Assembly (NCBI GenBank): GCA_030998015.1
Contig: JARWMV010000243.1
Span: forward strand, 620,001-684,000
Direction of reading: 5' to 3'
Source of the DNA: Ceratorhiza oryzae-sativae
Taxonomy: Eukaryota; Basidiomycota; Agaricomycetes; Cantharellales; Ceratobasidiaceae
Length of the DNA stretch: 64,000 bases
In this document: one piece after another, positions 35,256 through 47,862 of the stretch
Numbering within the stretch: position 1 is the first letter of the stretch
Layout of the letters: every line of letters starts with the position of its first letter
Notes under the pieces: model-generated
The model's database searches: none
What the model was told of the DNA's origin: nothing
What the model saw: the letters and a program-made list of their open reading frames with translations, nothing else
Made by a program: the position numbers and the translations under genes

Positions 35256-36450
35256 ATGCTGGAGTTTCTAGATAAAATGCTACTTGAAGGCAAGCCACGT
35301 AGGTCTAAGCCCAAAACCGTACGCAGCGTTGTTCATGGAGCACTCCCAACACTCGCGCACTTGCTTCATCCCAGCGCAAACGTGAGTGGCCGAAATCAGT
35401 CACTCAGTCAACAACCATTATCTGACGCACTATAGCCATCAGTAGTAGAATCATTTACTCCGCGGCAATTCGACGAGGACTTAGAATGGGAGCCGGTGAG
35501 TCTTTTTCTTTTGACTAAATCTGCTAGAAGTTTTGCCTGACTATATGCGTGCGGATACAGATAACTCCTGTTGTTGTTGAGACAGCACGTGACTTTCCCA
35601 TGCTTCCCGCTTTGGATTTAACGGGGCGATCCGTGAACGTGCTAGGTTCACTGCTGTCATCTTTCAAATCAATCCCGGACTCAGCGACATGGCCAATGAC
35701 GTCAAACTCGATCGGCCTTTCTAAGTTGGGCTTTTCCAACGGGGGTGCTTTCCGAGTCAGAGTGCAAGATCTTTGTGATATGTGGTCTGCCCTACCAGGC
35801 TCCGGAGGTACCGTGCATACTCTCCAGTGGAGGGAGGACGCGGATGCTGTGTCCCACGAAAGCGTTATCCTTCGAGTCGTTGGAGCGCTATCACCTGGGA
35901 ATGAAGATGAATGGTGGATTTGCTTGGAACGATTTCCTAGTCAGTTTCATTTGAGCCCTCCTAGCCGGACCAATTGTCTGAGGTGTAACCTTACTTCGAT
36001 TTCACAGGTGGGGATATCGCGACACTTTCACGCGATTCGATTCGTGTAACGCGACCCAAGTCCACTTTGAGAGCCCAGATAGAGTTTGTTGGAGGGATGC
36101 CTTTTGGGCACGTTCTTCGAATTCTTAATATCATCCAGGAAGTATCCCCAAACTACTTTATCATCGGAGTGAGTGCCATTCTTCAGCAAACTAGGTGCCG
36201 AAACTAACACAAAATCAAGTCAAATTGCTGGTTCTATGCTTCGGTTATTGTTGAAATGCTGAGCCTTCGGGTCGATGACAGGCATGCCCTAGTCAAGTGG
36301 GTGGACGGAAAGAGTCTCCCTTGCTGTGATCATCAGACGACAAAAGAGCTTAACCACAAACAGTACTACGAGATTAGCACTCGTGTCCGCGCACTCTCAA
36401 GTTCAAACGCCCAAAGATCCAAAACCAGAAACTGGACGTCTCTTCTATAA
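35256..36450 (+). CDS. Trp-Cys family protein A3 (Cys present)
   Basis: Five exons (35256..35381, 35436..35495, 35561..35939, 36008..36168, 36220..36450) join in phase to 318 residues. The start gives MLEFLDKMLLEGKPRRSKPK, then TPRQFDEDLEWEP. The domain blocks are RVQDLCDMWSALP, TLQWRED, WWICLERFPS, GDIATLS, FGHVLRILNIIQEVSPNY, and after the intron SNCWFYASVIVEML. It is the member closest to A2 by the last two blocks. The C-terminal tail is basic and Ser-rich. Function unknown; see A1 for the fold hypothesis. Confidence 0.72.
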
Positions 36451-36892
36451 CAAGTGATCCAAATCGGTATTTGTTAAACTCGTCCGTCTGAGTTACCCCT
36501 TGTAAACGAGCGTAGTTTCTAACGGCTTGTGTCGATAGAACGAATCGTATTCCTGTAACCGACTTCCTCCGAACAACTCTGGATTCTGGATTTATGCGTG
36601 TAATGGCTACTGTATTTCGTTTCACGGTTCGACTCTACATTTCCTTCTAGCATTGTTCACTTCGGACGATGGCCTTGTACTATGATCTTGTTGTAAAATA
36701 GCGTTCTTGGTTTGGTTCTCAAAGGATTGGATACTTGTACACATATGTAACACTCGGGTTGCTTCGTTATTCACGTGTCATATTCATCAAAATGTCTTCA
36801 GTCCCTACCGATGTACAAGTCTGGACGGTATCAGGCTAGGTTACAAAATTACTCTCAACTGTCCCATAACTTATCATCTCATCCATAGCCAT
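36451..36892. other. Intergenic between converging A3 and gdhA
   Basis: 3' flanks of two converging genes. No gene recognised. Confidence 0.5.
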
Positions 36893-38549
<1,657 letters not shown>

Positions 38550-39155
38550 TTTTCCCGGAACCGGAGTATAGAGTGGGGTTTATGGAGATGGAGAAAGTGG
38601 TAGGATGTGTAGTGAGGAGAGGGGGATCGTCGCTGGCCCCCTTCTTATCCAGTCCCGAGCGGGCCCCGCAGATGCTTACCCCGCATTACCCTCTCCGACG
38701 TCAATACCGACTCCTCCGTCGGCCGCTGCGTGGCCTGGTTTATCTCGGTGGCTTTCGGTTGGAGATAAGCTGCCGAGCTCTTCCGGACGGGGTGTAAGCA
38801 GTTTGGGCACGTTTGGTTCTTCGCTCTCGACGGCCGATTTAATCAGATTAGATCATCTATGCCTTGTTGTCGGCTGGAACTTGGCTCTTTGCGTCTGGGA
38901 GGATTTCGGTGGGGAAGCCCGGTCTAGGCTCAGATGCTCGGAACGTCAGGTGCTGCAAGTGGTATTGTGCCAAGAACCCTAGAGTGGTTAAAAGAAGGTA
39001 TTTATATTCTCAATATTGTGTTAGTTATTTTACATGTCAAATAAGCCAGTTCGACAATGGTGGTCTGTTGCCCAGAAATTAAAAGGCGAGCACAAAGCTT
39101 TTGATGATAATAGCATAATCAAAAAGTCCAGAAAAAGAAAGCAGAGGGGGGAGGA
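38550..39155. other. Intergenic, gdhA promoter region
   Basis: Upstream region of gdhA and 3' flank of the PAH gene. Contains pyrimidine- and GC-rich segments near the gdhA start. I did not find a GATA-factor site cluster that I could defend by eye. Confidence 0.45.
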
Positions 39156-40019
39156 TCATGAGTTCCACTCTCCCGCGACCGAAATACGCTGTAATTGGTA
39201 GTCGTACCCGTTGCCCGAGTTCTTCAAATTCATCGAACGGGACATCAACGGGGAACCCGAATCGACGGGCGTTTGAGTCCCAGCAAAGGATTCAACCGAG
39301 GGCGAGGGTGAGGAAGTGATGGACGGAAGGGCATCGTCGTCGTCGAGCTCATCGGCTTCGTTCACATTGTCCAGGTATGATTCCTATAAACGGCAGTTGA
39401 GGGTCGGCCACGCATGAACCAGGCGCTTAACTTACCATATGTTCGTCCGAAGCCCATTCGCCTTGGAAAAAGCTCTCAAACTCGGCGAGCAGCTCGGCAT
39501 CCCCTCGGAATAGGGTGCATATTTGAGAGTACATCTGCAAGGGCCGAATTGAATAATTGGCATGTGCGATCGATGTGCGCAAGCCTGCCTACCTCTGGAA
39601 CCGCCAGCTGGCCCCGATCGACAGACGATATTAGAGCGAGAAAGCGCTCGTAAACGTCTAGTGACGACTCTACACAGCGAGCTTTTACGTAGCTCACAAA
39701 TTCGAGCGCCGATGGACAGCAAGACGTCGGCTGTTCAGGGGAAGCCTCCTCCTGGGGCAAAAAGCTGCAAAACTCATCAAACAGTGCTTCGTGCGACTGG
39801 AAGATGGCCCGCATGTGCAACATGAGATCGTCCATGTCGATTCTAATGTGTTGATGCTTTTTTTTTAGCCTTGTGAATTCCGAAAGACGTAAATTGGGCT
39901 ACTTACGCCTGTTTGCGGTATTCGGAGAGAACAACGAGGAAGGCATCAAAGACCCAGGGCTCGTTGGCAAACGCATTGCGGACGGTGGAAGTGAAGTCGA
40001 GGGCGGATTGGTAGTCCAT
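39156..40019 (-). CDS. Small SIN3-like protein with two paired amphipathic helix (PAH) domains only
   Basis: Four exons (39907..40019, 39593..39842, 39436..39534, 39156..39383) join in phase to 229 residues. PAH-like repeat 1: SALDFTSTVRNAFANEPWVF, FLVVLSEYRKQ, DLMLHMRAIFQSHEALFDEF, CSFLP. PAH-like repeat 2: SALEFVSYVKARC, VYERFLALISS, MYSQICTLFRGDAELLAEF, ESFFQG. The C-terminal 75 residues are acidic and Ser-rich. In SIN3 these domains dock repressors. SIN3 itself is far longer and carries an HDAC-binding region, which is absent here. The protein may therefore compete with or bridge to the Sin3 complex. Nuclear location is inferred. Confidence 0.75.
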
Positions 40020-40863
40020 GGTGAAAACAGCGGTTGTTGGGGCGGGGCCTAAAGTGAAGGTGGGAGATACTAGTCGGGTGGTATAAGAAAAGGATATGGT
40101 GGTGGTGAGCAGATGGTGGAGCTGGATGTGAAGTAAAGTCGAGCGATGAAAGAATCATCCATATCTTGCAACGAGGCACGGAGCGAGAAAGGGAATCTGA
40201 TGCCTTATTCCTGGGGTGATGTACACATTACGTAAGAATGGGGCAACACCATTAGCCCAAATCCAGCCACCCAGCCTGCACCATGCGAAAATGCCTCGGG
40301 CGCATACACCCTGCCCCAGTGCCCGAGCTCGTCGTCAGAGGCACCCCACACGGGTGCTTGGGCACTCGCTCTTGCCAGACTTTGGCGACAACCCCGGAAT
40401 AGACAGCGACTTGGCCCTGGGGCAACGGTTGGGTATTTGATGTTCTAGTGCCGTTTGTCGACTGTGTAACAGCCTCGTTCGACGTAGCCGCCGAGCTGAG
40501 TCATGGCGAATTTGAATTGTCTCACCTCAAACAGGGCCAGTGTCATAGTTATCTCATATACCTAACACGCGTCTGGACCGCCCAGATTGGTGATACTCAT
40601 CTAGACTCGCCAGCAACGTCGACCACACTCCTTATTCTGTACTATACGACGCCGTGAGTCCCCCCGCTCGGATTGACGCCCATATCTGCCCGATGCTAAA
40701 TCGTCCAAGACGGACCAGGCTCGGAACCCCGGTTTACCTCAACTTGGCTCACGATTCAGCACCCGACGAGCATCAATTCGTTCATCGTGGTAACCCCGAG
40801 GCCGTTCATAAAATCATTCATTAGGTCCTCTCTGCCCCCCGAGAGCTGCCGCAGTCGCCGACC
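40020..40863. other. Divergent intergenic region (PAH gene / NT-C2 gene)
   Basis: Shared promoter space of two divergent genes; no further gene recognised. Short open frames at 40216 and 40448 are featureless. Confidence 0.5.
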
Positions 40864-42573
40864 ATGGCCCACCCTCCTCACCTCGGTCTCCGCGCACAGA
40901 TCCGCAATTATTTCGGCAAACATGCCACATTCGGCGTAAACGTCCACATCCACGAACTAGCCAACATCCCCCTCGTCTCGGGCGACTTTGCGTGTCGATG
41001 GCGGATAAAGGGAGCCCAGGCCTTGTCCAGACGGGACAGCGCGAGCGGAAAGAGTATCAGATCCGACGGGACGGGCTCGGGCACGGGCTCGGCCTCAAAC
41101 ATGGGCGATCCACCGAGCAAAAAGGGGTCTGGCAGTGGGCGCGCGTTGAGCATGGAAGCGGAACGTATCGAGGTCCAAGTCCAGCCGCCGTCGCCTCCCT
41201 TGGATCCAACGGTCACTCAGGGGTCGGTCACGACCGGCGTCTCCCTTGGCGAGAGCGAGTGGAGTTCGCATAGTGAGAGCAGCGACGGGAAGCAATCGAG
41301 TTCTGGACATTTGCAGCCTGCAGAGAGCTCACATGATCACGACTCGGATACCGAAGACGGCCATCACAAGGGTGCATCTTCTACCACCACTCTGACGTCG
41401 GGCGCAAAAGGGCAGCACCACAATCCCTTACACGGCCCTGGGCGAGGAAGAACAGAAACGGTCAAGCTTGCGGATCATACAGTAGTATGGGACGAAGTCG
41501 TAGAGGTCGCAGCGAACATGGGGATTACAAAAGATACCAAGGGGCTCCTGCCATGCGAGTTGAAGCTTATAGTCGAACAGGTGAGTCGTTCTGCTTCCTA
41601 TTCCATTGTTTTACGGCAGCTCATGGTTATATTAGGTGCCGCAGCACCATGAACATCTGGTCAAGGCGAAAACAACGCTTGGTATTGTGCGCCTCAACCT
41701 TGCCGAGTATGTGGCAAAGGATCTATTACTCGTCGATATCTATTACGGGATAGCAAGACCAATGCAACGCTCAAGTTGACATCAACGTTAAATGGCTCAG
41801 TGGAGAACAGGATTTCATTGCGTGTGTGATCTCGTACCGTACCCATTACGACGTCGCTAACGTCACTCCACCAGGCCTCCCCTTCAAAAGGCACAGATCA
41901 TGGACGGCGTTGCTGGGCTCATGTCCAACGACCGCATAATGCAATCCTGTAAGCCAATGTCGATCGCGTGCTATCAGTACGCTAATGGACACACATCAGC
42001 CCGCCAACACCTCTCAACAAATAGCTCCGCTTCTTCGTTTTACAACATCGCGACGCCTGATCTCCCCTCTACCCCTGGCTTGGTGAGTTCTAGTTCTTAC
42101 GTTTACGCTCGCATCCCGCTCATCCCCCGTTCCTGACCTACTAGCGCGGACGATCACCTTCACTCACACGCGCACCAACATTGTCCCACTCGCTCTCGTT
42201 TTCTCGACCACATACACCAGGCCCAACTGCACGCACTGAACAAATTATAGAAGCATTGTTTAACCCAGTGCCGACGACGAACCCGAACCCAAGTCCGTTT
42301 TCGTATTATGCTCCCGCAAGACCTCCTATTCGCAAGGGAACGGTCAATGTATCTGGCATGAGCGAACTCGACTCGACGTGGTCGATGGCCAAGGCGCAGC
42401 AAGACGCCGAAGCAAGGTTGTTGCAGGCTCCGAACGGGAGCGCAGAGGTCGAGGAGCTTGGAGCTAGTGGGAACAACGGCGGGTGGTGGAAGCGGTTGGC
42501 GGTTGGCAGTGCGACTGTGGGCAGAAACAGTAGGAGACCCGAAGTGTTTAGAAGACCGAGCGCGGCTGCTTAG
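40864..42573 (+). CDS. NT-C2 (EEIG1/EHBP1 N-terminal) domain protein
   Basis: Membrane-trafficking-type C2 domain (EEIG1/EHBP1 family) split by a long insertion. Residues 15-50 give the first strands (ATFGVNVHIHELANIPLVSG, CRWRIKG). About 150 Ser/Gly-rich residues follow. The domain then resumes: TVKLADHTVVWDEVV, LPCELKLIVEQ, KTTLGIVRLNLAEYVA, GSITRRYLLRDSKTNATLK, LSGEQDFIAPPLQKAQIMDG. Introns start at 41581, about 41830, 41950 and 42085. In exon 2 the frame slips by one base twice, after GTGGCAAA near 41718 and in TTAAATGG near 41791. Both are losses next to A runs, and the family sequence continues across each. The C-terminus is Ser/Pro-rich and ends RPSAAA. Probable peripheral membrane protein. 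Confidence 0.8.
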
Positions 42574-42964
42574 CACTCGAGGTCGTAGAAGATGAGAACA
42601 TGACCATAACATAGTACATTTTCTCTCTGCAGGTGGAGGTATAATGTGTAGATATAGTTTCATATAGGTAACCTAGGCACTCGCTTCTATTTCTTGTTAC
42701 TCTTTTTTTCGTTTCGGATTGTCGTTCGTTCGTTATTGACCGCTTATAGTTTGCATGTATTGTTTACTTTGACTAGAACTTTGTAGGGTTGCTACATAAT
42801 ATCATGGATCTCACGCAATATCTGACTGCCAGCTGGGTTAGGAAGGAATGTATGCTCGCTCGCAACATGGACGTAGCCTTCGCACAAGCCTAGACTGTGG
42901 TCACGCGTAACTACTCATGAGTTCAAGATAAATATCATAGCGATAGGATAAATTTTGAGTAATC
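42574..42964. other. Intergenic between converging genes
   Basis: 3' flanks of the NT-C2 gene (plus) and bL28m (minus). T-rich; no gene. Confidence 0.5.
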
Positions 42965-43393
42965 CTACGCTGCCTCATCAATACGGCCGCTATGCGGTGT
43001 TCGTGGGGACTCACTTATACATCCACGAGTTTCCCAAACTTCTTCTCCTTGATCATCATCCGTAATCTCATAGCCTCCTCGCTCAAATGAAGGTTGTTCG
43101 CACCGACCAGATCCGTCCAGACCACCATATTTGTCGATCGTCCTCAATGCACGGGTCGTCACTTTGAGTTTGACATTGTGCCCAAGGGTTTCAGAGAACA
43201 GGCGCTTGGTTTGGATGTTGGGCATCCAAGTTCGTCGTGTTTTTTTCATCGAGTGGGGGACGTTGTTCCCATATTGCTTTACCTTGCCTTCAAAGAGACC
43301 CTGAGAGGCTCGTTTGAATGGCATGGAGCGAGCGAGGCAAGCCAGGGTGGGGATCATATTGAATCTATATTTTAAAGCGCAGAAATGTCGCAT
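42965..43393 (-). CDS. Mitochondrial large-subunit ribosomal protein bL28m
   Basis: Shows the bL28 core: KRASQGLFEGKVKQYGNN, VPHSMKKTRRTWMPNIQTKR, LFSETLGHNVKLKVTTRALR, TIDKYGGLD. The basic N-terminus MIPTLACLARSMPF, starting at 43357, would suit mitochondrial import; an ATG at 43393 adds 12 residues. A splice-acceptor-like TATAG lies between the two ATGs, so a separate first exon further upstream (donor GTAAGT near 43436) is possible. The C-terminal acidic extension ends GRIDEAA. About 130-142 residues. Confidence 0.85.
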   Translation of the reverse strand: MRHFCALKYRFNMIPTLACLARSMPFKRASQGLFEGKVKQYGNNVPHSMKKTRRTWMPNIQTKRLFSETLGHNVKLKVTTRALRTIDKYGGLDGSGRCEQPSFERGGYEITDDDQGEEVWETRGCISESPRTPHSGRIDEAA

Positions 43394-44303
43394 CGTTTTA
43401 TAATGACAAGTCTGAACGGTGAGTGCTAGGACTTACGGCGTGCTGGGGGATGATGCGGGAGATCTCGTGATCAGGTATAAACGCCGAGCGTCAGGCTTAG
43501 TTGCCGACTGCCGGAGTTACTCCGGCTCGGACTGTCCAATTGGCCTCCTTGGTTCTCGTTCCTTGTTATCGCTCGTTTCCCGTTGGAATTCTGCTGCCGC
43601 GTGGCGTCGTGCTAAAATAGCCGATTTACTCCAATAACGTATCTGCATGAATGGCTCCGTATATGCTAGGCGAGCCCAAGTCGACTTGGTGCTCATCAAC
43701 CCTGATCAGCCCTGTACCTCGTCCAACGTCAGAACTGAGTGGGTCTGAGAAAAGTGCACTGGTTCCGTACTGCCTTATTCGGCCTGGCTTCTCAGGGAGC
43801 CAACGCAATATAACAGCCATCAACAACCATTTCTTTCTTTGTCCTTTGTCTGACCACCCACTTCCTCCAATTCACTCGAGTCTCTAGGCCGGCTTGTGGC
43901 GACGTTACGGCGCGGGACGACGGGATTTATATAGCAGGCGACAAGGTATGGCCTCAATAATAGTCCTCCCCTAGCTTTCGTTCGCCCTTGACTTGAGCGA
44001 CAGCGTTCGCTCGTGCCCGTCGTTGGATTTTTTTTTTTGGTCTGTGATATAACTTGTGAATAACGTGAGGCTCGGAACATACACATTATATTCTGCTTAA
44101 TTCGGTGCTGTATGTTGCCTCCACTTTGCTTGAATCACCTTGGACTCTATTGGGCTGCACTCTAACTCTGATTGACCTCTGTTTTAGGCTTCGACTGCCT
44201 CATCCCTGTGTGACGGCCATAGTGTTCCTTTGTATTAAATCCTTTCTCCGGTTTAGTCAACCCCACTCGTCTATCAGCCTACTGCTCTCAACCATCCCCT
44301 ACG
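43394..44303. other. Divergent intergenic region (bL28m / membrane protein)
   Basis: Promoters of two divergent genes. A poly-T/A run near 44028-44040 is the only notable sequence. Short open frames show no features. Confidence 0.5.
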
Positions 44304-46190
44304 ATGAACACCAACGCGGCGCGACCCTATCCTCGAGCTCCCGCTCGGGCTACGACGATTGATTATGAAGGGTGGATGCAGGCCAGGCAAGAGCGTCGGG
44401 GAGCTGCTGCTGAGATTTCGGGACAAGGTCCGGCTGAGCCAGGTAGGTCCTGAAGCGAGAGCTGTTGTTGGGCCGGACTGATGAGCGAGTCAGTTGTAGC
44501 GGCGTGCCCACCTCCTCCGAAAGCCTCACCGCCGAGTAAGTGGCCCTGATACACTAGCGCCTTGTCAGTCAAATTGAGGCTTGTCCGCTTCGCAGGTATT
44601 TTATTGAGTCAAATTCGATGGCAGACAGACATCGTTACGTTCTGCAGGTAACTAGAATCTGCCAAACATCACGTTCTAGTCTCATTCATCTCTCAACCCG
44701 TCAGCCACATCCGTCAAGATCCCCTTCTCCGCCGAGCCTATGTAACGGAAATTCAGAACCGCAAGTCCAAAGGTTTCCCGTACCTGCAGGAATACCTCCT
44801 TGTGTCCTTCTCTGCCGGCCAACGTCGATTTGTAGCAAGGATCGACTACCCCACACGACATAGCGCCAAGACGGCCCAGCAGGTACCTTTGACTGGCTCG
44901 AGTCTTGGTCTGGGCTTGACTGTTACGGTACATCATGCCACGGAGGAAGACGGGATCACGCCTTGGTTAGAGGATGATGGCAGGCGAAGGTCTGAGCTTG
45001 TTGCGGCGCTGACGACGTGGGCGGATTTGGGTGCGAGCGGGACGATGTTTGTCTCGCATCATCTTTCGACGGCGCGGGATGGATCGTCGGGTCGGCCGAG
45101 TCTCCAAGATGTTTGTCGACTTATCGAGGCTGTTGTTCTCGAGACCCCGGCATGGTAAGCCATCATTTCATCTAACGGCACGTACATTTATTTATAACTT
45201 TGGCAGTTATTTCAAGGTATTCCGTCAGCTCGCATTTCAGCTGGCTTCTAGTATTAATTTTTCATTTTAGACTGTGTCAAGCTTTGTCGCCGCTCGAACA
45301 TCGCTGCTTGTGGTCCAACGCTGCTTTGCACACGAGTTTGCATGCCAGCTTGGCGAAGAGCGAGATCTGGTTTCAGCATCGGCGTTGGAGGAGCCTGCTT
45401 GGTCATGTCTTCTCCGATGGTACCCATTGTTTGCATCGATCGCGCTCCTACTCTATACGATCACGATCGTTGCGCTCCATATTTGGGTTGCACACATACT
45501 TAATGCGGGGTCCGATAAGCCTGCCTTGGGAAGCCGCGTGGGCGTGCTCGAAGCAGCTGAAAGGTGCATGTCCAACCCATCAGCCCCCGAATGTCAGCTT
45601 CCGCCGGGGTCGGCGGCCACTTGGCACAATGCGCTCAGGCTGATGCTGCATGTCGTGTTCGATTTGCCCTTTCCGGTCGGGCTGCTCCACACTTGGTTAT
45701 CGGCAAAGGAGTGGCAGGTCGTTGGGATGGTCAATCGAATCTCGGCGAGGTTTTTGAATAGCGAGTCTGAAATTGGTGGAGATGGCATTTTGGTCAAGAC
45801 TTGGTTTGGAACCTTTTCGCGCCCCTGGTTCAATTTTGTAGTTGCGCTCGGAGTTGGATGCACGGTTGGGCTTGGTGAGTGGTTTTGTGTCTATCATGGC
45901 GATCATGGACTGAACGGCCGAGAACAGCACTCTTCTTCGGAATCTTGTTCGGACACGGTGTCATCGCCCTGGTCCTCTTTGTTGTGTGCATTGCGCTGGC
46001 AGCCAATTACACTCTCCCACCCCTGGATGCGGGAGAAGAAACGTTGGAGGGTCCGGAGGATGGTGTCCAGCTCCTAGATTGCGAGTCTGCTCCCATTGTC
46101 CCGAGGTTCCGACAGCCGGTCCGAGTTCGAGTCGGCTCTAAATACGACACCAGTCCACCTTCGTTTTCCTTTGTTTCTGTGTATTCCTGA
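44304..46190 (+). CDS. Unknown polytopic membrane protein, 519 residues
   Basis: Seven exons (44304..44442, 44494..44535, 44596..44647, 44705..45154, 45207..45216, 45271..45874, 45928..46190) join in phase to 519 residues. The N-terminal part is cytosolic-looking (MNTNAARPYPRAPARATT, IDYEGWMQARQERR). A soluble module follows (AYVTEIQNRKSKGFPYLQEY, QRRFVARIDYPTRHSAKT, LGLGLTVTVHH, MFVSHHLSTARD). The C-terminal half holds membrane spans: WYPLFASIALLLYTITIVAL, a segment around FDLPFPVGLLHTWLSA, and two spans near the end (NFVVALGVGCTVGLALFFGI, VIALVLFVVCIALAANY). Exon 5 is only 10 bases long. No named family recognised. The Arg-Ile-Asp-Tyr-Pro block and the paired C-terminal helices are good probes for homologues. 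Confidence 0.72.
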
Positions 46191-46780
46191 ACCCCCCCTT
46201 CGTTGGTGTCAGTACTTTAGCGTTTTGCACATATTCGCCTTGTTTCATTAGTAGTCGTGTTACCACATTTGAGTGTTTCTTCCCCAGTGTAATTTCAGAC
46301 AAATGCATGTGTCTTGCACCTTACGTCAAATGGGTGCTCATACGAAGATGTCGCGCTGGCGAGGAAGTCTGCGTGCGTGTGCACCCGTGCGGAAATGGTA
46401 ACGTGAACCCAGTTATTTGTGATTGGTAGACCTTTAACAAGGCGATTACACCAAGACCCTCCACACGCGGTTCCCCGCTGTCTTACGACTCCTGCAGGGC
46501 ACGCCTCAAGGGAGCGGCGAGGGGACCGCAGCTGCCCAGAATATTTTCCTTTTGCTATTTTTTCTCTTGGCTAAATAGGTAACTGACCGCCCTGACGCGG
46601 CTGAAACCGAATTTGCAATTTGCGTGCCTATATGAGGGGCGTGTTCGACTCGTTGCTTTGACTCACTTTTCTGCCTCCCAACGACTTTTCTGCGCTCGGC
46701 TTTCGCCTCCTTACACTCGCTTTACAGCCAACTCGTACTCTCTCTCTAAAGTAATTCCACAAAACAATCAAATAGTCGAC
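46191..46780. other. Intergenic, promoter of the GPI protein gene
   Basis: Ends in a pyrimidine-rich leader (46675-46745) and an A/C-rich stretch before the ATG, as in highly expressed fungal genes. No other gene. Confidence 0.5.
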
Positions 46781-47632
46781 ATGCGTGCTGCTACTTCTAT
46801 CCTCGCCCTCGCTGCCGTTGCCCCCGTCGTGCTCGCCGGCCCCTTCGTGAGTGTTGGCGGGTGTTGCACTTGCCCTAGTGCTAACGTGTGAGCCAGTTCA
46901 CTTCCCCGGTTGCAAGCACCACTTGCACTGCTGGTCAGCCGTGCACCATCAGCTGGAATGACGATGGCAAGGCCCCCACTCTCGCTGACTTTGGTGAGCA
47001 TATTTTCCTACATGCACGAGATATGAGTTCGTAATTATTCTCCTTTTTTGATTAAAAAGGTGACTGCACTATTGGTGTCTACGCTGGTAGCCAGCAGCAG
47101 CAGTCTTTGATGCAAGCGGTCGCACCCGCCAATGCTGCCAGCACTGGATCGGTTGTTTTCGTGCCTGATGCGGCAATGGGAGAGAACTCGAACGCCTACT
47201 TTATCAAGATGATCTCGGTCAACACCGCTGACCCTGCTCAACCCCAGTACAAGGCTACTGCCTACTCGGCCATGTTCACCCTTACCGGCATGACAGGGAA
47301 ATTCAATGATGTAAGTCTCTTGTTCTGAATTAAACAAGGGTTGTGACTTATTCGTTCCACAGACTGTCAAGGCTCAGATCGCCGGAACCGCAGCATCGTC
47401 TGGTGCTGGCCCGAGCGCCGCCCCTGCTACTTCGGCTGCCGCATCAACTGTCCCCGTTGCATCGACCCCTGCCGGCACTACTAGCCGAGCAACTAGCGCC
47501 TCCGGCACGCGATCTAGTGCATCTGCCAGTGCAAGCCAAACTGCTACCCCCAACAGCGCCAACTCTATGGCTGTTGCCGGTATGGGCATGTTCGGCGCGA
47601 CTGTTGTTGCCGTGCTTGCTGCTTTCTTCTAA
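46781..47632 (+). CDS. GPI-anchored Ser/Thr/Ala-rich secreted protein, Kre9/KNH-like
   Basis: Four exons (46781..46846, 46897..46993, 47060..47310, 47363..47632) join in phase to 227 residues. Signal peptide MRAATSILALAAVAPVVLAG. The mature part begins FTSPVASTTCTAGQPCTISW and continues GDCTIGVYAGSQQQQSLMQ and AYFIKMISVNTADP, which matches the layout of the Ser-Thr-rich GPI-anchored (Kre9/KNH N-terminal) domain family. A long Ser/Thr/Ala linker leads to a C-terminal hydrophobic tail (MAVAGMGMFGATVVAVLAAFF) preceded by small residues, a typical GPI signal. Likely displayed on the plasma membrane or cell wall. Confidence 0.85.
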
Positions 47633-47862
47633 GTAACATTGGCGTCCAGCTTGTCATTGGCGAGTTTCGAAATATGGACTGGATTGATTTCATTTGCAGC
47701 GCTACACTCTTTTGATTGTATTGGATTTGCTTGACCTTATCTTATAGTTGCGTTTTCCCCATTATCTCTATGCGCTTGCTTTGCGCTTTAATAGCTTGCC
47801 TGAGATGACCGCAACGACTAGATATTTTCAATTTGATTCTTTTCGTTTTATGAGTGAGATAT

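Noticed and set aside
42160..42663. Minus-strand 167-codon open frame opposite the NT-C2 gene end
   Set aside because: The plus strand here continues the Ser/Pro-rich C-terminus in phase with the upstream exon; the antisense frame has no features.
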